Shown in pieces: positions 52,788 through 60,573 of a stretch of DNA of 64,000 bases. The DNA comes from Actinotignum timonense (GTDB lineage: Bacteria > Actinomycetota > Actinomycetes > Actinomycetales > Actinomycetaceae). Numbering within the stretch: the first letter of the stretch is position 1; every line of letters begins with the position of its first letter. Where the stretch lies: the NCBI RefSeq assembly GCF_030216305.1, contig NZ_JASOKT010000001.1, forward strand, positions 1-64,000, written 5' to 3'. The notes beneath the pieces were generated by a model. The model had not been told where the DNA came from. It was given only the letters and a program-made list of their open reading frames with translations, and searched no databases. A program made the translations under genes and the position numbers.

Positions 52788-53705
52788 GTGGCGTGGTTTA
52801 TTGATGAGGTAGCACAGCGGGTGCGGGCCGCCGCCAGGCAGGTCCCGGACCTCGAGCGTGATGCGCTGCGGCGCGCCGCCCAGGCGGCCCCGGCCCCGCG
52901 CGAGTTCTACCGTGCCCTCGTGCCCAGCCCGCAGCGCCCCATCGGGGTGATCGGGGAAATCCGCAGCCTCGGCGGCAGCCCCGCACCAGCTCCGGCGCAG
53001 CTGGAGGCCTTCGCGCAGGCATTGAGCAGCGGGGGAGCGGCCGCCATTTCGGTAACCGCCCCGGTGATTCCCGGTGGGCTCGGTTTGCCGGCGCTGCGCC
53101 TGGCCCGCGCCCTCGAGGTGGGCCCGCTGCTCTACCGCGATGTCACCGTTTCGGCGGTGCAACTCCTGCGGGCCCGCGCGGCGGGAGCGGATGCCGTTTC
53201 CCTCACCCCGCGGATTCTCGCCGATGTGGAGCTTGAGGCCCTGGTGGAACGGGCGCGCTCCCTCGGGATGGAGCCCTGCCTGGAAGTGGAATCCGAACGT
53301 GACATAGCGCGCGCGATGGCCTGCGCGGCGCGCGTCGTGATCGCAGATTCGCGCTCCGCCACCGATTATCCGCAGCTTTTCGAGGCGCTGCCCTACACCT
53401 GCGTGCGGGTGGTGCGGCGCGGGGTGCGCAATCCCTGCGATGTTTTCACCGCGGCACGGCACGGCGCCGGCTGCGTTATTGTAGGGCGGGCCCTGCTTGA
53501 AACAGCAGACCCGGCCGGTTTGCTGGCTAGCATGGCTACCGCGGGCCGGCACCCGGCCGCGCTACTCATGGCCAAGCGGACCGCACACGTGGCCGAACGT
53601 ACGGCTAGCACGGCCGAAGGCACGGCTACCGCAACCGAAGGTAGTGCTCAGGCACCCGGGCTCGGGCACCCGCCCCACGCCCCCGGACAGGAAGGGACAC
53701 GATGA
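52788..53705 (+). CDS. Degenerate TrpC-like (IGPS-fold) protein
   Basis: 305 aa, GTG start after GGGAGG. Residues ~35-260 align along the whole indole-3-glycerol phosphate synthase fold: PIGVIGEIRSLGG for xIAExKRxSPS, GPLLYRDVTVSAVQLLRARA for PLLRKDFxxxxYQxxEAR, GMEPCLEVESERDI, and GAGCVIVGRALLE. Catalytic or substrate residues are changed: Lys of EVKR is Arg, Lys of RKDF is Arg, Asn of NNRDL is Asp, and the VAESGI Glu-Ser is replaced (VVRRGVRN). Probably not an active TrpC. In mycobacteria trpC-trpB-trpA-lgt is contiguous; trpB and trpA are gone here. Low-complexity tail from ~268. Overlaps lgt. Confidence 0.85.
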   Translation: MAWFIDEVAQRVRAAARQVPDLERDALRRAAQAAPAPREFYRALVPSPQRPIGVIGEIRSLGGSPAPAPAQLEAFAQALSSGGAAAISVTAPVIPGGLGLPALRLARALEVGPLLYRDVTVSAVQLLRARAAGADAVSLTPRILADVELEALVERARSLGMEPCLEVESERDIARAMACAARVVIADSRSATDYPQLFEALPYTCVRVVRRGVRNPCDVFTAARHGAGCVIVGRALLETADPAGLLASMATAGRHPAALLMAKRTAHVAERTASTAEGTATATEGSAQAPGLGHPPHAPGQEGTR

Positions 53706-54721
53706 TTCCAACAGCTATTCCAGCTCCCGAGCATTCCGAATGGGTGCTTTTTGAGACCTCCGCATTTTCCCTCTCCATTAAGTTCTACGCGATCGCCATC
53801 GTCATCGGCATCATCGTTGCGTACGCCCTCACGGAACGGCGCTACGTGGCCAAAGGCGCCACCCGCGATGTCACGCTCTCCATCGCGCTGTGGGCCGTAA
53901 TTTTCGGGATTATCGGCGGGCGGCTCTACCACGTCATCACCGACTACCAGCTCTATTTCGGTCCGGGTCGTGACCCGTGGCGCGTCTTCGACCTGCGCGG
54001 CGGTGGCCTGGGCATCTGGGGTGCGGTGGCCCTGGGAGGTGTGGGTGCCTGGATCGGGTGCCGCCGCAACGGGGTGCGCCTGCTACCCTTCGCCGACGCC
54101 CTCGCCCCGGGCCTCCTCATCGCCCAGGCCATTGGTCGCCTGGGTAACTACTTCAACCAAGAACTCTTCGGCGGGCCCACCTCATTGCCCTGGGGCTTGC
54201 AGGTGGATGCCGCGTACCGCCCCGCCGGCTTTCCACCCGAGCAGCTCTTCCACCCCACCTTCCTCTACGAATCGCTGTGGTGCCTGGGTGGCGCCGTCGT
54301 ACTTCTTCTCCTCGAAAAACGCTTCCACCTGGTGGCCGGGCAACTGTTCGCCACGTATGTGATCGTGTACACGCTCGGCAGGGTATGGATCGAAAACTTG
54401 CGGATTGACCCGGCGCATCTCGTGGCTGGTTTGCGTCTCAATGTATGGACATCGCTGCTCGTTTTGCTCGGCGGAATCATCGCCCTCGTTATCTTGCGGC
54501 GCGCCTACCTGCGTGATTCTTCTCGCGATCACGTGTGGTTGCGGGCCCGCCCGGAACCGGAAACTGAAGGAACTGACGTTTCACAGCACGACGACGCCGC
54601 AGCCGGCCGGGCCGCCGTCGTACCCGAAAAAACGGAAACTTCCGGGGCCGCAAGCACGGGCGATCCGGTCGCATCTAGCGAATCCGAACCGGAGGTGGGT
54701 AACCGCTCAGTGAACGGGTGA
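53702..54721 (+). CDS. lgt: Prolipoprotein diacylglyceryl transferase
   Basis: 339 aa. Transfers diacylglycerol from phosphatidylglycerol to the lipobox Cys. Seven membrane helices; IKFYAIAIVIGIIVAY, GGRLYHVITDY (His), FDLRGGGLGIWGAVALGG, the Lgt signature IAQAIGRLGNYFNQELFGGP (res. ~140-159), HPTFLYESLW and the C-terminal TLGRVWIENLRIDPAHL. Disordered, charged tail from ~275. ATG overlaps the TrpC-like stop (ATGA). The FKBP lipoprotein in this window is a plausible client. Confidence 0.96.
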   Translation: MIPTAIPAPEHSEWVLFETSAFSLSIKFYAIAIVIGIIVAYALTERRYVAKGATRDVTLSIALWAVIFGIIGGRLYHVITDYQLYFGPGRDPWRVFDLRGGGLGIWGAVALGGVGAWIGCRRNGVRLLPFADALAPGLLIAQAIGRLGNYFNQELFGGPTSLPWGLQVDAAYRPAGFPPEQLFHPTFLYESLWCLGGAVVLLLLEKRFHLVAGQLFATYVIVYTLGRVWIENLRIDPAHLVAGLRLNVWTSLLVLLGGIIALVILRRAYLRDSSRDHVWLRARPEPETEGTDVSQHDDAAAGRAAVVPEKTETSGAASTGDPVASSESEPEVGNRSVNG

Positions 54722-54838
54722 AGCCGCCGGGCGAGCCGTGCGCTAGCGTAAAGATGAGCTCCGCGAGCGGGGCTTATAACGGTGCATATTTACCAGGACG
54801 AGTGCCTTGAGTCCCGATGGGGAAACAGGGCCCTCGGG

Positions 54839-54844
54839 TAAGAT
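54839..54844 (+). promoter_or_regulatory. Leaderless promoter of pyk
   Basis: TAAGAT, 7 nt before ATG 54852; supports that start over the in-frame TTG/GTG codons upstream. Confidence 0.6.
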
Positions 54845-54851
54845 AGGAAAC

Positions 54852-56282
54852 ATGCGTAGAGCTAGAATTGTGTGTACGTTGGGTCCGGCTACGGATACCT
54901 ACGATCAAATCCTTGAACTTGTTAAAGCCGGCATGAACGTGGCGCGTATTAACGCTTCCCATGGTTCGCATGAAGAACACGAAAAGCGCATTGATAATGT
55001 GCGTGCCGCCGCGAAGGAACTGGGTACCCCGGTTGCGGTGCTCGTCGATTTGCAGGGCCCGAAGATCCGCCTCGGTCGTTTCGCCGACGGCCCGGTCCAG
55101 CTGAATGTGGGCGATACCTTCACCATTACCACCCGCGATATCCCCGGCACGAAGGATATCTGCTCCACCACCTTTAAGGGTCTGGCCGGCGATTGCAATC
55201 CCGGCGATGTGCTCCTGATTGACGACGGTAAGGTCTCCGTGCGCGTTGTGGAAGTTGTGGACGGCACTGACGTGGTTACCCGCGTGGAAGTCCCCGGCCC
55301 CGTTTCCAATAACAAGGGTATTAACCTTCCCGGCGTGGCTGTGTCCGTTCCCGCTATGTCCGATAAGGACGAAGAGGATCTGCGCTGGGGCCTCAACTAC
55401 GGTGCGGATCTCATCGCGCTGTCTTTCGTGCGTGACGCCAAGGATATTGATGACGTCCACCGCATTATGGACGAAGAGGGTATTCACCTCCCCGTTATCG
55501 CCAAGATCGAAAAGCCGCAGGCCGTGGCCAACCTGGACGACATCGTCCAGGCCTTCGACGGCATTATGGTCGCCCGCGGTGACCTCGGCGTGGAACTGCC
55601 CCTCGAGCAGGTTCCGCTGGTGCAGAAGGAAGCCATCTCCTTGGCCCGCAAGCGCGCCAAGCCGGTTATTCTCGCCACCCAGGTTCTCGAATCCATGATC
55701 CAGAACCCGCGGCCCACCCGCGCTGAGGCCTCTGACTGCGCCAACGCCATCCTGGACGGTGCAGATGCCGTTATGCTTTCCGGGGAAACCTCGGTGGGTC
55801 TCTACCCGATTGAGTGCGTGAAGACTATGGCCTCCATCGTTTCCTACACGGAGGAACACGGCCTGGAGCAGATCCCGCAGCTCTCCTCCCTGCATCGCAC
55901 CCGCAACGGTGTTCTCACCCGCTCCGCTCTGGACATCGGTGAGGCCCTGGGCGTCAAGGCAGTTGTGGTCTTCACGGAAACCGGGCACACCGCCCGCCGC
56001 GTGGCACGCAACCGCTCCCGCCTGCCGATCATCAACTTCACTCCCTCGGAGAAGGTGCGCAATCAGCTCGCCGTTCTGTGGGGTAGCGAAACCTACACGG
56101 TGGATCACTCCGCCGCTACCACGGACGAAATGGTGCAGCAGGTGGAGGATCGCCTCCTCGAACTGGGCCGCGCCCAGGTTGGTGACCGCGTGGTGATCGT
56201 GGCCGGTATGCCTTCGGGTGTGGCTGGTTCCACCAACACCCTGCGTGTTCACAAGATCGGTGAAGAAACGGGCGTTGCCTAA
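54852..56282 (+). CDS. pyk: Pyruvate kinase
   Basis: 476 aa, full length. Converts phosphoenolpyruvate and ADP to pyruvate and ATP. MRRARIVCTLGPAT at the start, MNVARINASHGSHEEH, LVDLQGPKIRLG, IAKIEKPQAVANLDDI with the active-site Lys, GIMVARGDLGVELP, ATQVLESMIQNPRPTRAEAS and ADAVMLSGETSVGLYP. The codons are strikingly more optimised than in neighbouring genes (few rare codons), as expected for high expression. Confidence 0.98.
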   Translation: MRRARIVCTLGPATDTYDQILELVKAGMNVARINASHGSHEEHEKRIDNVRAAAKELGTPVAVLVDLQGPKIRLGRFADGPVQLNVGDTFTITTRDIPGTKDICSTTFKGLAGDCNPGDVLLIDDGKVSVRVVEVVDGTDVVTRVEVPGPVSNNKGINLPGVAVSVPAMSDKDEEDLRWGLNYGADLIALSFVRDAKDIDDVHRIMDEEGIHLPVIAKIEKPQAVANLDDIVQAFDGIMVARGDLGVELPLEQVPLVQKEAISLARKRAKPVILATQVLESMIQNPRPTRAEASDCANAILDGADAVMLSGETSVGLYPIECVKTMASIVSYTEEHGLEQIPQLSSLHRTRNGVLTRSALDIGEALGVKAVVVFTETGHTARRVARNRSRLPIINFTPSEKVRNQLAVLWGSETYTVDHSAATTDEMVQQVEDRLLELGRAQVGDRVVIVAGMPSGVAGSTNTLRVHKIGEETGVA

Positions 56283-56311
56283 ACACCGCAGGCTCGTGTT
56301 CTCCTAAGTGT

Positions 56312-56398
56312 TGCCGTGTCCATGGGCACAGCAGCACGGCATTGAACAGTGGATAGGCGGGCGGGTGCCCGCTCGGAATCATCCGGGTGGGCACCCGC
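56312..56398 (+). terminator. Two hairpins downstream of pyk
   Basis: TGCCGTG (56312-56318) / CACGGCA (56335-56341), then GCGGGTGCCC (56361-56370) / GGGCACCCGC (56389-56398). Neither has a U-tract. Likely pyk transcription end. The rest of 56399-56536 shows only the tRNA promoter region. Confidence 0.5.
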
Positions 56399-56536
56399 TG
56401 CCGTTCCTCTCACCTCCGCGGCATCTCATTTGAAATTTGGTGGCGGGTATGGTGAAATATTCTCTGCGTTTGCACAGTTACTCGCGGTGATCGGGCGATC
56501 CGGGCTCTCCCGCTGGTAGTATCGGCAGATGCACAA

Positions 56537-56618
56537 GCTCCTGTGGTGGAATTGGTAGACACACTGCACTCAAAATGCAGCGCCGCAAGGCGTGAGGGTT
56601 CGAGTCCCTCCGGGAGCA
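56537..56618 (+). tRNA. tRNA-Leu (anticodon CAA)
   Basis: 82-nt class II tRNA: acceptor GCTCCTG / CGGGAGC, discriminator A at 56618, D-arm GGTGGAATTGGTAGACAC, anticodon stem CTGCA/TGCAG around loop CTCAAAA (anticodon CAA), variable arm GCCGCAAGGC and T-arm GAGGGTTCGAGTCCCTC. CCA not encoded. Reads TTG. Confidence 0.96.
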
Positions 56619-56843
56619 CCGCGGCGATAAGCTTGGAGGCCATAACCTTGAAGTTAGCTGGGAATCTCTGGCCCGGTGTTTGCTCTGCACCGCGTGGTCT
56701 GACAGCATGGTAAGGGGCGCGTGAATTCCCGTTGCCGGTCATCAATCTCTCAAAGGTCAGAGAACACTTCGGTGTGGATGCAGGTGCAACATCGCACGCA
56801 GTAAATTTGGTTCAATCTATCCGGCATGCCGGTCGAAGGGGTC

Positions 56844-57464
56844 ATGATGGCCAAGGGCACAGCGGCGCAATCCGCGGACAACAAAGAAGCCATTCGGGTT
56901 CTTGTCGTTGAAGACGAAACTCTCATTCGCCTCGATATCGTTGAAACACTGGAAGATGCCGGGTATGAGGTCGTCGGGGAAGCTGGCGATGGCGAATCCG
57001 CTATCGAACTGGCCGGCGAACTCGAACCGGATCTTATTGTCATGGATGTGAAGATGCCCGGTATGGACGGCATCACCGCCGCGGACCGCATCCTGGAAGA
57101 ACACCGCGTCGCCATTGTGATGCTCACCGCTTATTCCCAGCGTGACCTGGTGGAACGTGCCCGTGATGCCGGCGCCATGGCCTATGTGGTCAAGCCCTTC
57201 ACGCCCGCTGATCTCATCCCGGCGGTGGAAATCGCGGTTTCGCGCAACCAGGAAATCGAAGCCCTGGAAAACGAAGTCTCTACCATGGCCGAACAATTTG
57301 AAACCCGCAAGCGGGTGGATCGGGCGAAGGGGCTGCTGGAATCGCAGATGGGCCTAACCGAACCGGAGGCTTTCCGCTGGATTCAAAAGACGTCCATGGA
57401 TCGGCGCCTGACCATGCGCGAAGTTGCCGATGCCGTTATCGAACAGGTAGGCGGGAAGAACTAA
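56844..57464 (+). CDS. pdtaR: PdtaR-type response regulator with ANTAR RNA-binding domain
   Basis: 206 aa from ATG 56844, 5 nt after GAAGGG. Receiver domain (res. ~20-135) with acidic pocket VVEDET, phospho-acceptor Asp in LIVMDVKMPGMDG and Lys in VVKPFTP; ANTAR domain (~145-200) with RKRVDRAKGLLESQMGLTEP and RLTMREVADAVIE. ANTAR domains bind paired hairpins in mRNA and prevent termination. The partner kinase PdtaS is not in this window, as in mycobacteria (Rv1626 before polA). Confidence 0.95.
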   Translation: MMAKGTAAQSADNKEAIRVLVVEDETLIRLDIVETLEDAGYEVVGEAGDGESAIELAGELEPDLIVMDVKMPGMDGITAADRILEEHRVAIVMLTAYSQRDLVERARDAGAMAYVVKPFTPADLIPAVEIAVSRNQEIEALENEVSTMAEQFETRKRVDRAKGLLESQMGLTEPEAFRWIQKTSMDRRLTMREVADAVIEQVGGKN

Positions 57465-57501
57465 GCTTGCGCACCCGCAGCGCGCACCCGCCGAACTCGT
57501 A

Positions 57502-57594
57502 GCACGAACCGCTACGTGAGGAACCGGGGCGGAAGCGGCGCACACGTGTTGCGGAACCCGCAGTACGAACCGCGCATACGTGTTGCGGAACCCG
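57502..57594 (+). repeat. Imperfect 34-bp tandem repeat between pdtaR and polA
   Basis: ACGTGTTGCGGAACCCG occurs at 57544-57560 and 57578-57594 (period 34), joined by CAGTACGAACCGCGCAT; an older copy AGCACGAACCGCTACGTGAG and GAACC lies at 57502-57525. The intergenic region 57465-57669 holds this repeat, a terminator and the polA promoter. Confidence 0.8.
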
Positions 57595-57611
57595 AACACG
57601 CTTTCAACTAG

Positions 57612-57646
57612 CAGGCGCTCACCGGAAATCCGGTGGGCGCCTGTTT
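57612..57646 (+). terminator. Terminator before polA
   Basis: CAGGCGCTCACCGG (57612-57625) / CCGGTGGGCGCCTG (57630-57643) with one mismatch and loop AAAT, then TTTGCT. It ends 12 nt before the polA -10 box. Confidence 0.8.
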
Positions 57647-57657
57647 GCTATCTCGCG

Positions 57658-57663
57658 TAGGCT
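57658..57663 (+). promoter_or_regulatory. Leaderless promoter of polA
   Basis: TAGGCT, 6 nt before GTG 57670. The AGAGGG between them cannot serve as ribosome binding site if transcription starts at the GTG. Confidence 0.6.
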
Positions 57664-57669
57664 AGAGGG

Positions 57670-60348
57670 GTGAGTGACGAAAAATTCCTTCTTGTTGATG
57701 GCCATTCCATGGCGTTCCGTGCCTTCTACGCCCTGCGGGCGGAGAACTTCCTCACTGATCGCGGGCAGTACACCAACGCCGTATACGGGTTCCTTTCCAC
57801 CCTCCTGAAAATCATTGGTGACTACCATCCCGATTACATTGCTGTGGCCTTTGACCTGCCGGGAGGAACCTTCCGCACCCGTGTCTATCCTGATTACAAA
57901 GCGGGCCGGGCCCCCACCCCGGTGGAATTCGCCGGGCAAATCGATGTTATTAAAAGCGTCCTTGATGTTTGCGGAATCAGCTGGCTCACCTACGAAGATT
58001 ACGAAGCCGACGATATTATCGCCACCCTCTCGCGCCGGGCGGTAGACCACGGTGCGGATGTGTATATCGCCTCCGGTGATAAAGACTCCTACCAGCTCGT
58101 TGATGAGCACACCACCGTGCTGTATCCCATGCCGCGCTCGACCATGCAGGTGCTCGACCCGGCAGGTATCGAAAAGAAAACCGGGGTGCGCCCCGAACGC
58201 TACGCTGACCTGGCCGCACTCGTGGGGGAGGGCGCCGATAATATTCCCGGCGTGCCCGGGGTCGGCCCGAAAACCGCGGCGAAATGGCTTGCGAACTACG
58301 GTGACCTCGACTCCATCCTCGCCCGCGCCGACGACATCGGCGGAAAAGTGGGGGCTTCCCTGCGCGAGCACCTGGATCAGGTCCGTCAAAATCGCTCTCT
58401 CAACACCCTCGTACGTGACCTTCCCATCGGGGAGAATCTCGAGGAATTCCGCCCGCGTGGAGTGGACCGGGAGGCACTGCACGAACTCTTCGATACCCTC
58501 GATTTTGATACCTTGCGTGGGCGTGTCCTCACCGAATTACCTTCGCGCGACGGCGCACCTCAATCCGATGCTCCAGCCGGATTCACCCTCGCCGGCCTGG
58601 AGATCACCACCTCCGGGGTACGCGCGTGGCTTGACCAGCATGCCGATGCCCCGTTCTTTGGTCTCGAAATCGCCGGGCCGGCCAGCCCGGGTGCGGGGCG
58701 CGTGGAGGCAATGGCGATTGGCACAGCCCACGCGGCCTTGCTTCTCGATACGCACACCATGAACGAGGAGGACACCGCCCAGGTGCGGGCCTGGCTGGAA
58801 TCGGATGCCCCGAAAGTGGTGCACGGCGCCAAAGAAGCCTGGCATCGGGTATGCGGGCAGGGCGCCGAATTGCGCGGCGTCGTACGCGATACCGTGCTGT
58901 GTGCCTACCTTCTCTATCCCGATCAGCGCAGCTATGACCTCGGTGATCTGGCGCTGCGCCACCTCGGCGTTGATCTGGGGGACGGGGGAGTGCTGCCCGG
59001 ACTAGATGGGCAGGCTGATCCGTTGGCGGCACGCGCCGCGCTCCTCGGCCCGCTTTCCGAGAAATTACTCGGGGAATTGACGCAGCGCGGGGAAGACGGC
59101 GCCCTGCTCGACCTGGAAATGGATGTGGCGCGCACCCTCGCGCGCATGGAGGACACCGGGATTGCGGTGGACGCTCCCTACCTTGAAAAGCTCCGGAAGG
59201 ATTTCGACGGCCGGGTGGAAGCCGCGGCGCGGCTTGCCTATGATGCCATTGGCCACAAGGTGAATCTCTCCAGCCCCAAGCAGCTCCAGGGGGTGCTGTT
59301 CGACGAATTGGGCTTGCCCACCACCCGGAAAACCAGATCCGGGTACACCACGAATGCGGAGGCGCTGGCTGATCTTGCCGTACGCATCGCACCCCGGGAA
59401 GATGATAAGGCGGTGGCCGGAACCCAATTCCTCGGGGCGCTCCTCGAGCATCGTGATGCCATTAAATTGCGGCAATCCGTGGAAGGCTTGCAGCGCAATA
59501 CCCGGGCGGACGGAAAAATCCACACCACCTACCAGCAGGCGGTGGCCGCCACCGGGCGGCTCTCCTCCACGGACCCGAATCTCCAGAATATTCACGCGCG
59601 CACGGCCGAAGGACTCCAAATCCGTTCCGCTTTTATTCCCTCGGAGGGCTATGCGGCGCTCATGACCGCGGATTACTCCCAGATTGAAATGCGGATTATG
59701 GCCTCGCTTTCCGGTGATGAAGCGCTTATTACCGCCTTTAATGAAGGCGAAGACTTACATTCCTCGGTGGCGTCCCTCGTGTTCGGGATTCCCGAAAGCG
59801 AGGTGAGTAGCCAGCAGCGCTCCCGTATTAAAGCGATGAGCTACGGCCTGGCCTACGGCCTCTCCGCCTACGGGCTCTCCCGCCAGCTTCATATTTCTGC
59901 CCACGATGCCCAAGAGCTGATGGACACCTATTTTGCACGCTTCGGGAAAGTGCGTGATTACCTTGATTCCCTCGTAGTGAAAGCTCGCGAAGATGGCTAT
60001 ACCCAGACCCTGTTGGGGCGGCGGCGCTACCTGCCGGAACTGCGCTCCACGAACCGCCAGCTGCGCGAAGCATCCGAGCGGATGGCCCTCAACGCGCCTA
60101 TCCAGGGCAGCGCCGCGGATATTATCAAGATCGCCATGGTGGCCGTGGTGGAAGCGCTGCGGGAAGCCGGGTTGCGCAGCCGGGTTCTGCTCCAGGTGCA
60201 TGACGAACTGGTGCTGGAAGTAGCGCCCGGCGAGCACGAGGCCGCGGAGGAAATTGTGCGCCGGGAAATGGCTGGGGCAGCCCAGTTGCGGGTCCCGCTC
60301 TCCGTCGGGGTGGGCTACGGCCCCAATTGGCGTGAGGCAGCCCACTAA
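57670..60348 (+). CDS. polA: DNA polymerase I
   Basis: 892 aa, GTG start. 5'-nuclease domain (res. 1-~295: LLVDGHSMAFRAFYAL, YEADDIIATLSR, ASGDKDSYQLV, GEGADNIPGVPGVGPKTAAK). The middle 3'-5' exonuclease domain (~310-490) has lost its acidic motif (PFFGLEIAGPAS for xDTEx), as in mycobacteria, so no proofreading. Polymerase motifs A MTADYSQIEMRIMA, B RIKAMSYGLAYGLSAYGL and C LLQVHDELVLEV are intact. Lies between pdtaR and rpsA as in M. tuberculosis. Confidence 0.98.
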   Translation: MSDEKFLLVDGHSMAFRAFYALRAENFLTDRGQYTNAVYGFLSTLLKIIGDYHPDYIAVAFDLPGGTFRTRVYPDYKAGRAPTPVEFAGQIDVIKSVLDVCGISWLTYEDYEADDIIATLSRRAVDHGADVYIASGDKDSYQLVDEHTTVLYPMPRSTMQVLDPAGIEKKTGVRPERYADLAALVGEGADNIPGVPGVGPKTAAKWLANYGDLDSILARADDIGGKVGASLREHLDQVRQNRSLNTLVRDLPIGENLEEFRPRGVDREALHELFDTLDFDTLRGRVLTELPSRDGAPQSDAPAGFTLAGLEITTSGVRAWLDQHADAPFFGLEIAGPASPGAGRVEAMAIGTAHAALLLDTHTMNEEDTAQVRAWLESDAPKVVHGAKEAWHRVCGQGAELRGVVRDTVLCAYLLYPDQRSYDLGDLALRHLGVDLGDGGVLPGLDGQADPLAARAALLGPLSEKLLGELTQRGEDGALLDLEMDVARTLARMEDTGIAVDAPYLEKLRKDFDGRVEAAARLAYDAIGHKVNLSSPKQLQGVLFDELGLPTTRKTRSGYTTNAEALADLAVRIAPREDDKAVAGTQFLGALLEHRDAIKLRQSVEGLQRNTRADGKIHTTYQQAVAATGRLSSTDPNLQNIHARTAEGLQIRSAFIPSEGYAALMTADYSQIEMRIMASLSGDEALITAFNEGEDLHSSVASLVFGIPESEVSSQQRSRIKAMSYGLAYGLSAYGLSRQLHISAHDAQELMDTYFARFGKVRDYLDSLVVKAREDGYTQTLLGRRRYLPELRSTNRQLREASERMALNAPIQGSAADIIKIAMVAVVEALREAGLRSRVLLQVHDELVLEVAPGEHEAAEEIVRREMAGAAQLRVPLSVGVGYGPNWREAAH

Positions 60349-60479
60349 AACGCTCGACAGCGGGTCCACAAGAACAGCGCAACTGTCCCACGCGAACCTC
60401 GCGCACCATCCCGTGAGAACGGGGCTCACGCCACTCCGATTCCGGCCCGGATACCTTGCACTGGCCAAGCGTTTCCGCG

Positions 60480-60573
60480 TAGTATGGAGAACTGGTGTGA
60501 GCACCCGCCACACTGGCCGATATCCATCGGTCCCAAGCAAATATTCACAATAGTGTCCGGAAGTTATCAGTTA
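60480..60573 (+). promoter_or_regulatory. rpsA promoter and leader
   Basis: TAGTAT (60480-60485) is the probable -10 box. It would give an ~80-nt 5' leader before ATG 60574. The leader has no good Shine-Dalgarno site (only CGGAAG 10 nt upstream). S1 genes elsewhere are autoregulated through structured leaders without a strong site. Confidence 0.4.

Noticed and set aside
54774..56252. Long open frame antisense to pyruvate kinase
   Set aside because: Shadow of the strongly codon-biased pyk gene.
57612..57643. Attenuator of polA
   Set aside because: The hairpin lies upstream of the polA -10 box, so it can only act on transcripts coming from pdtaR.
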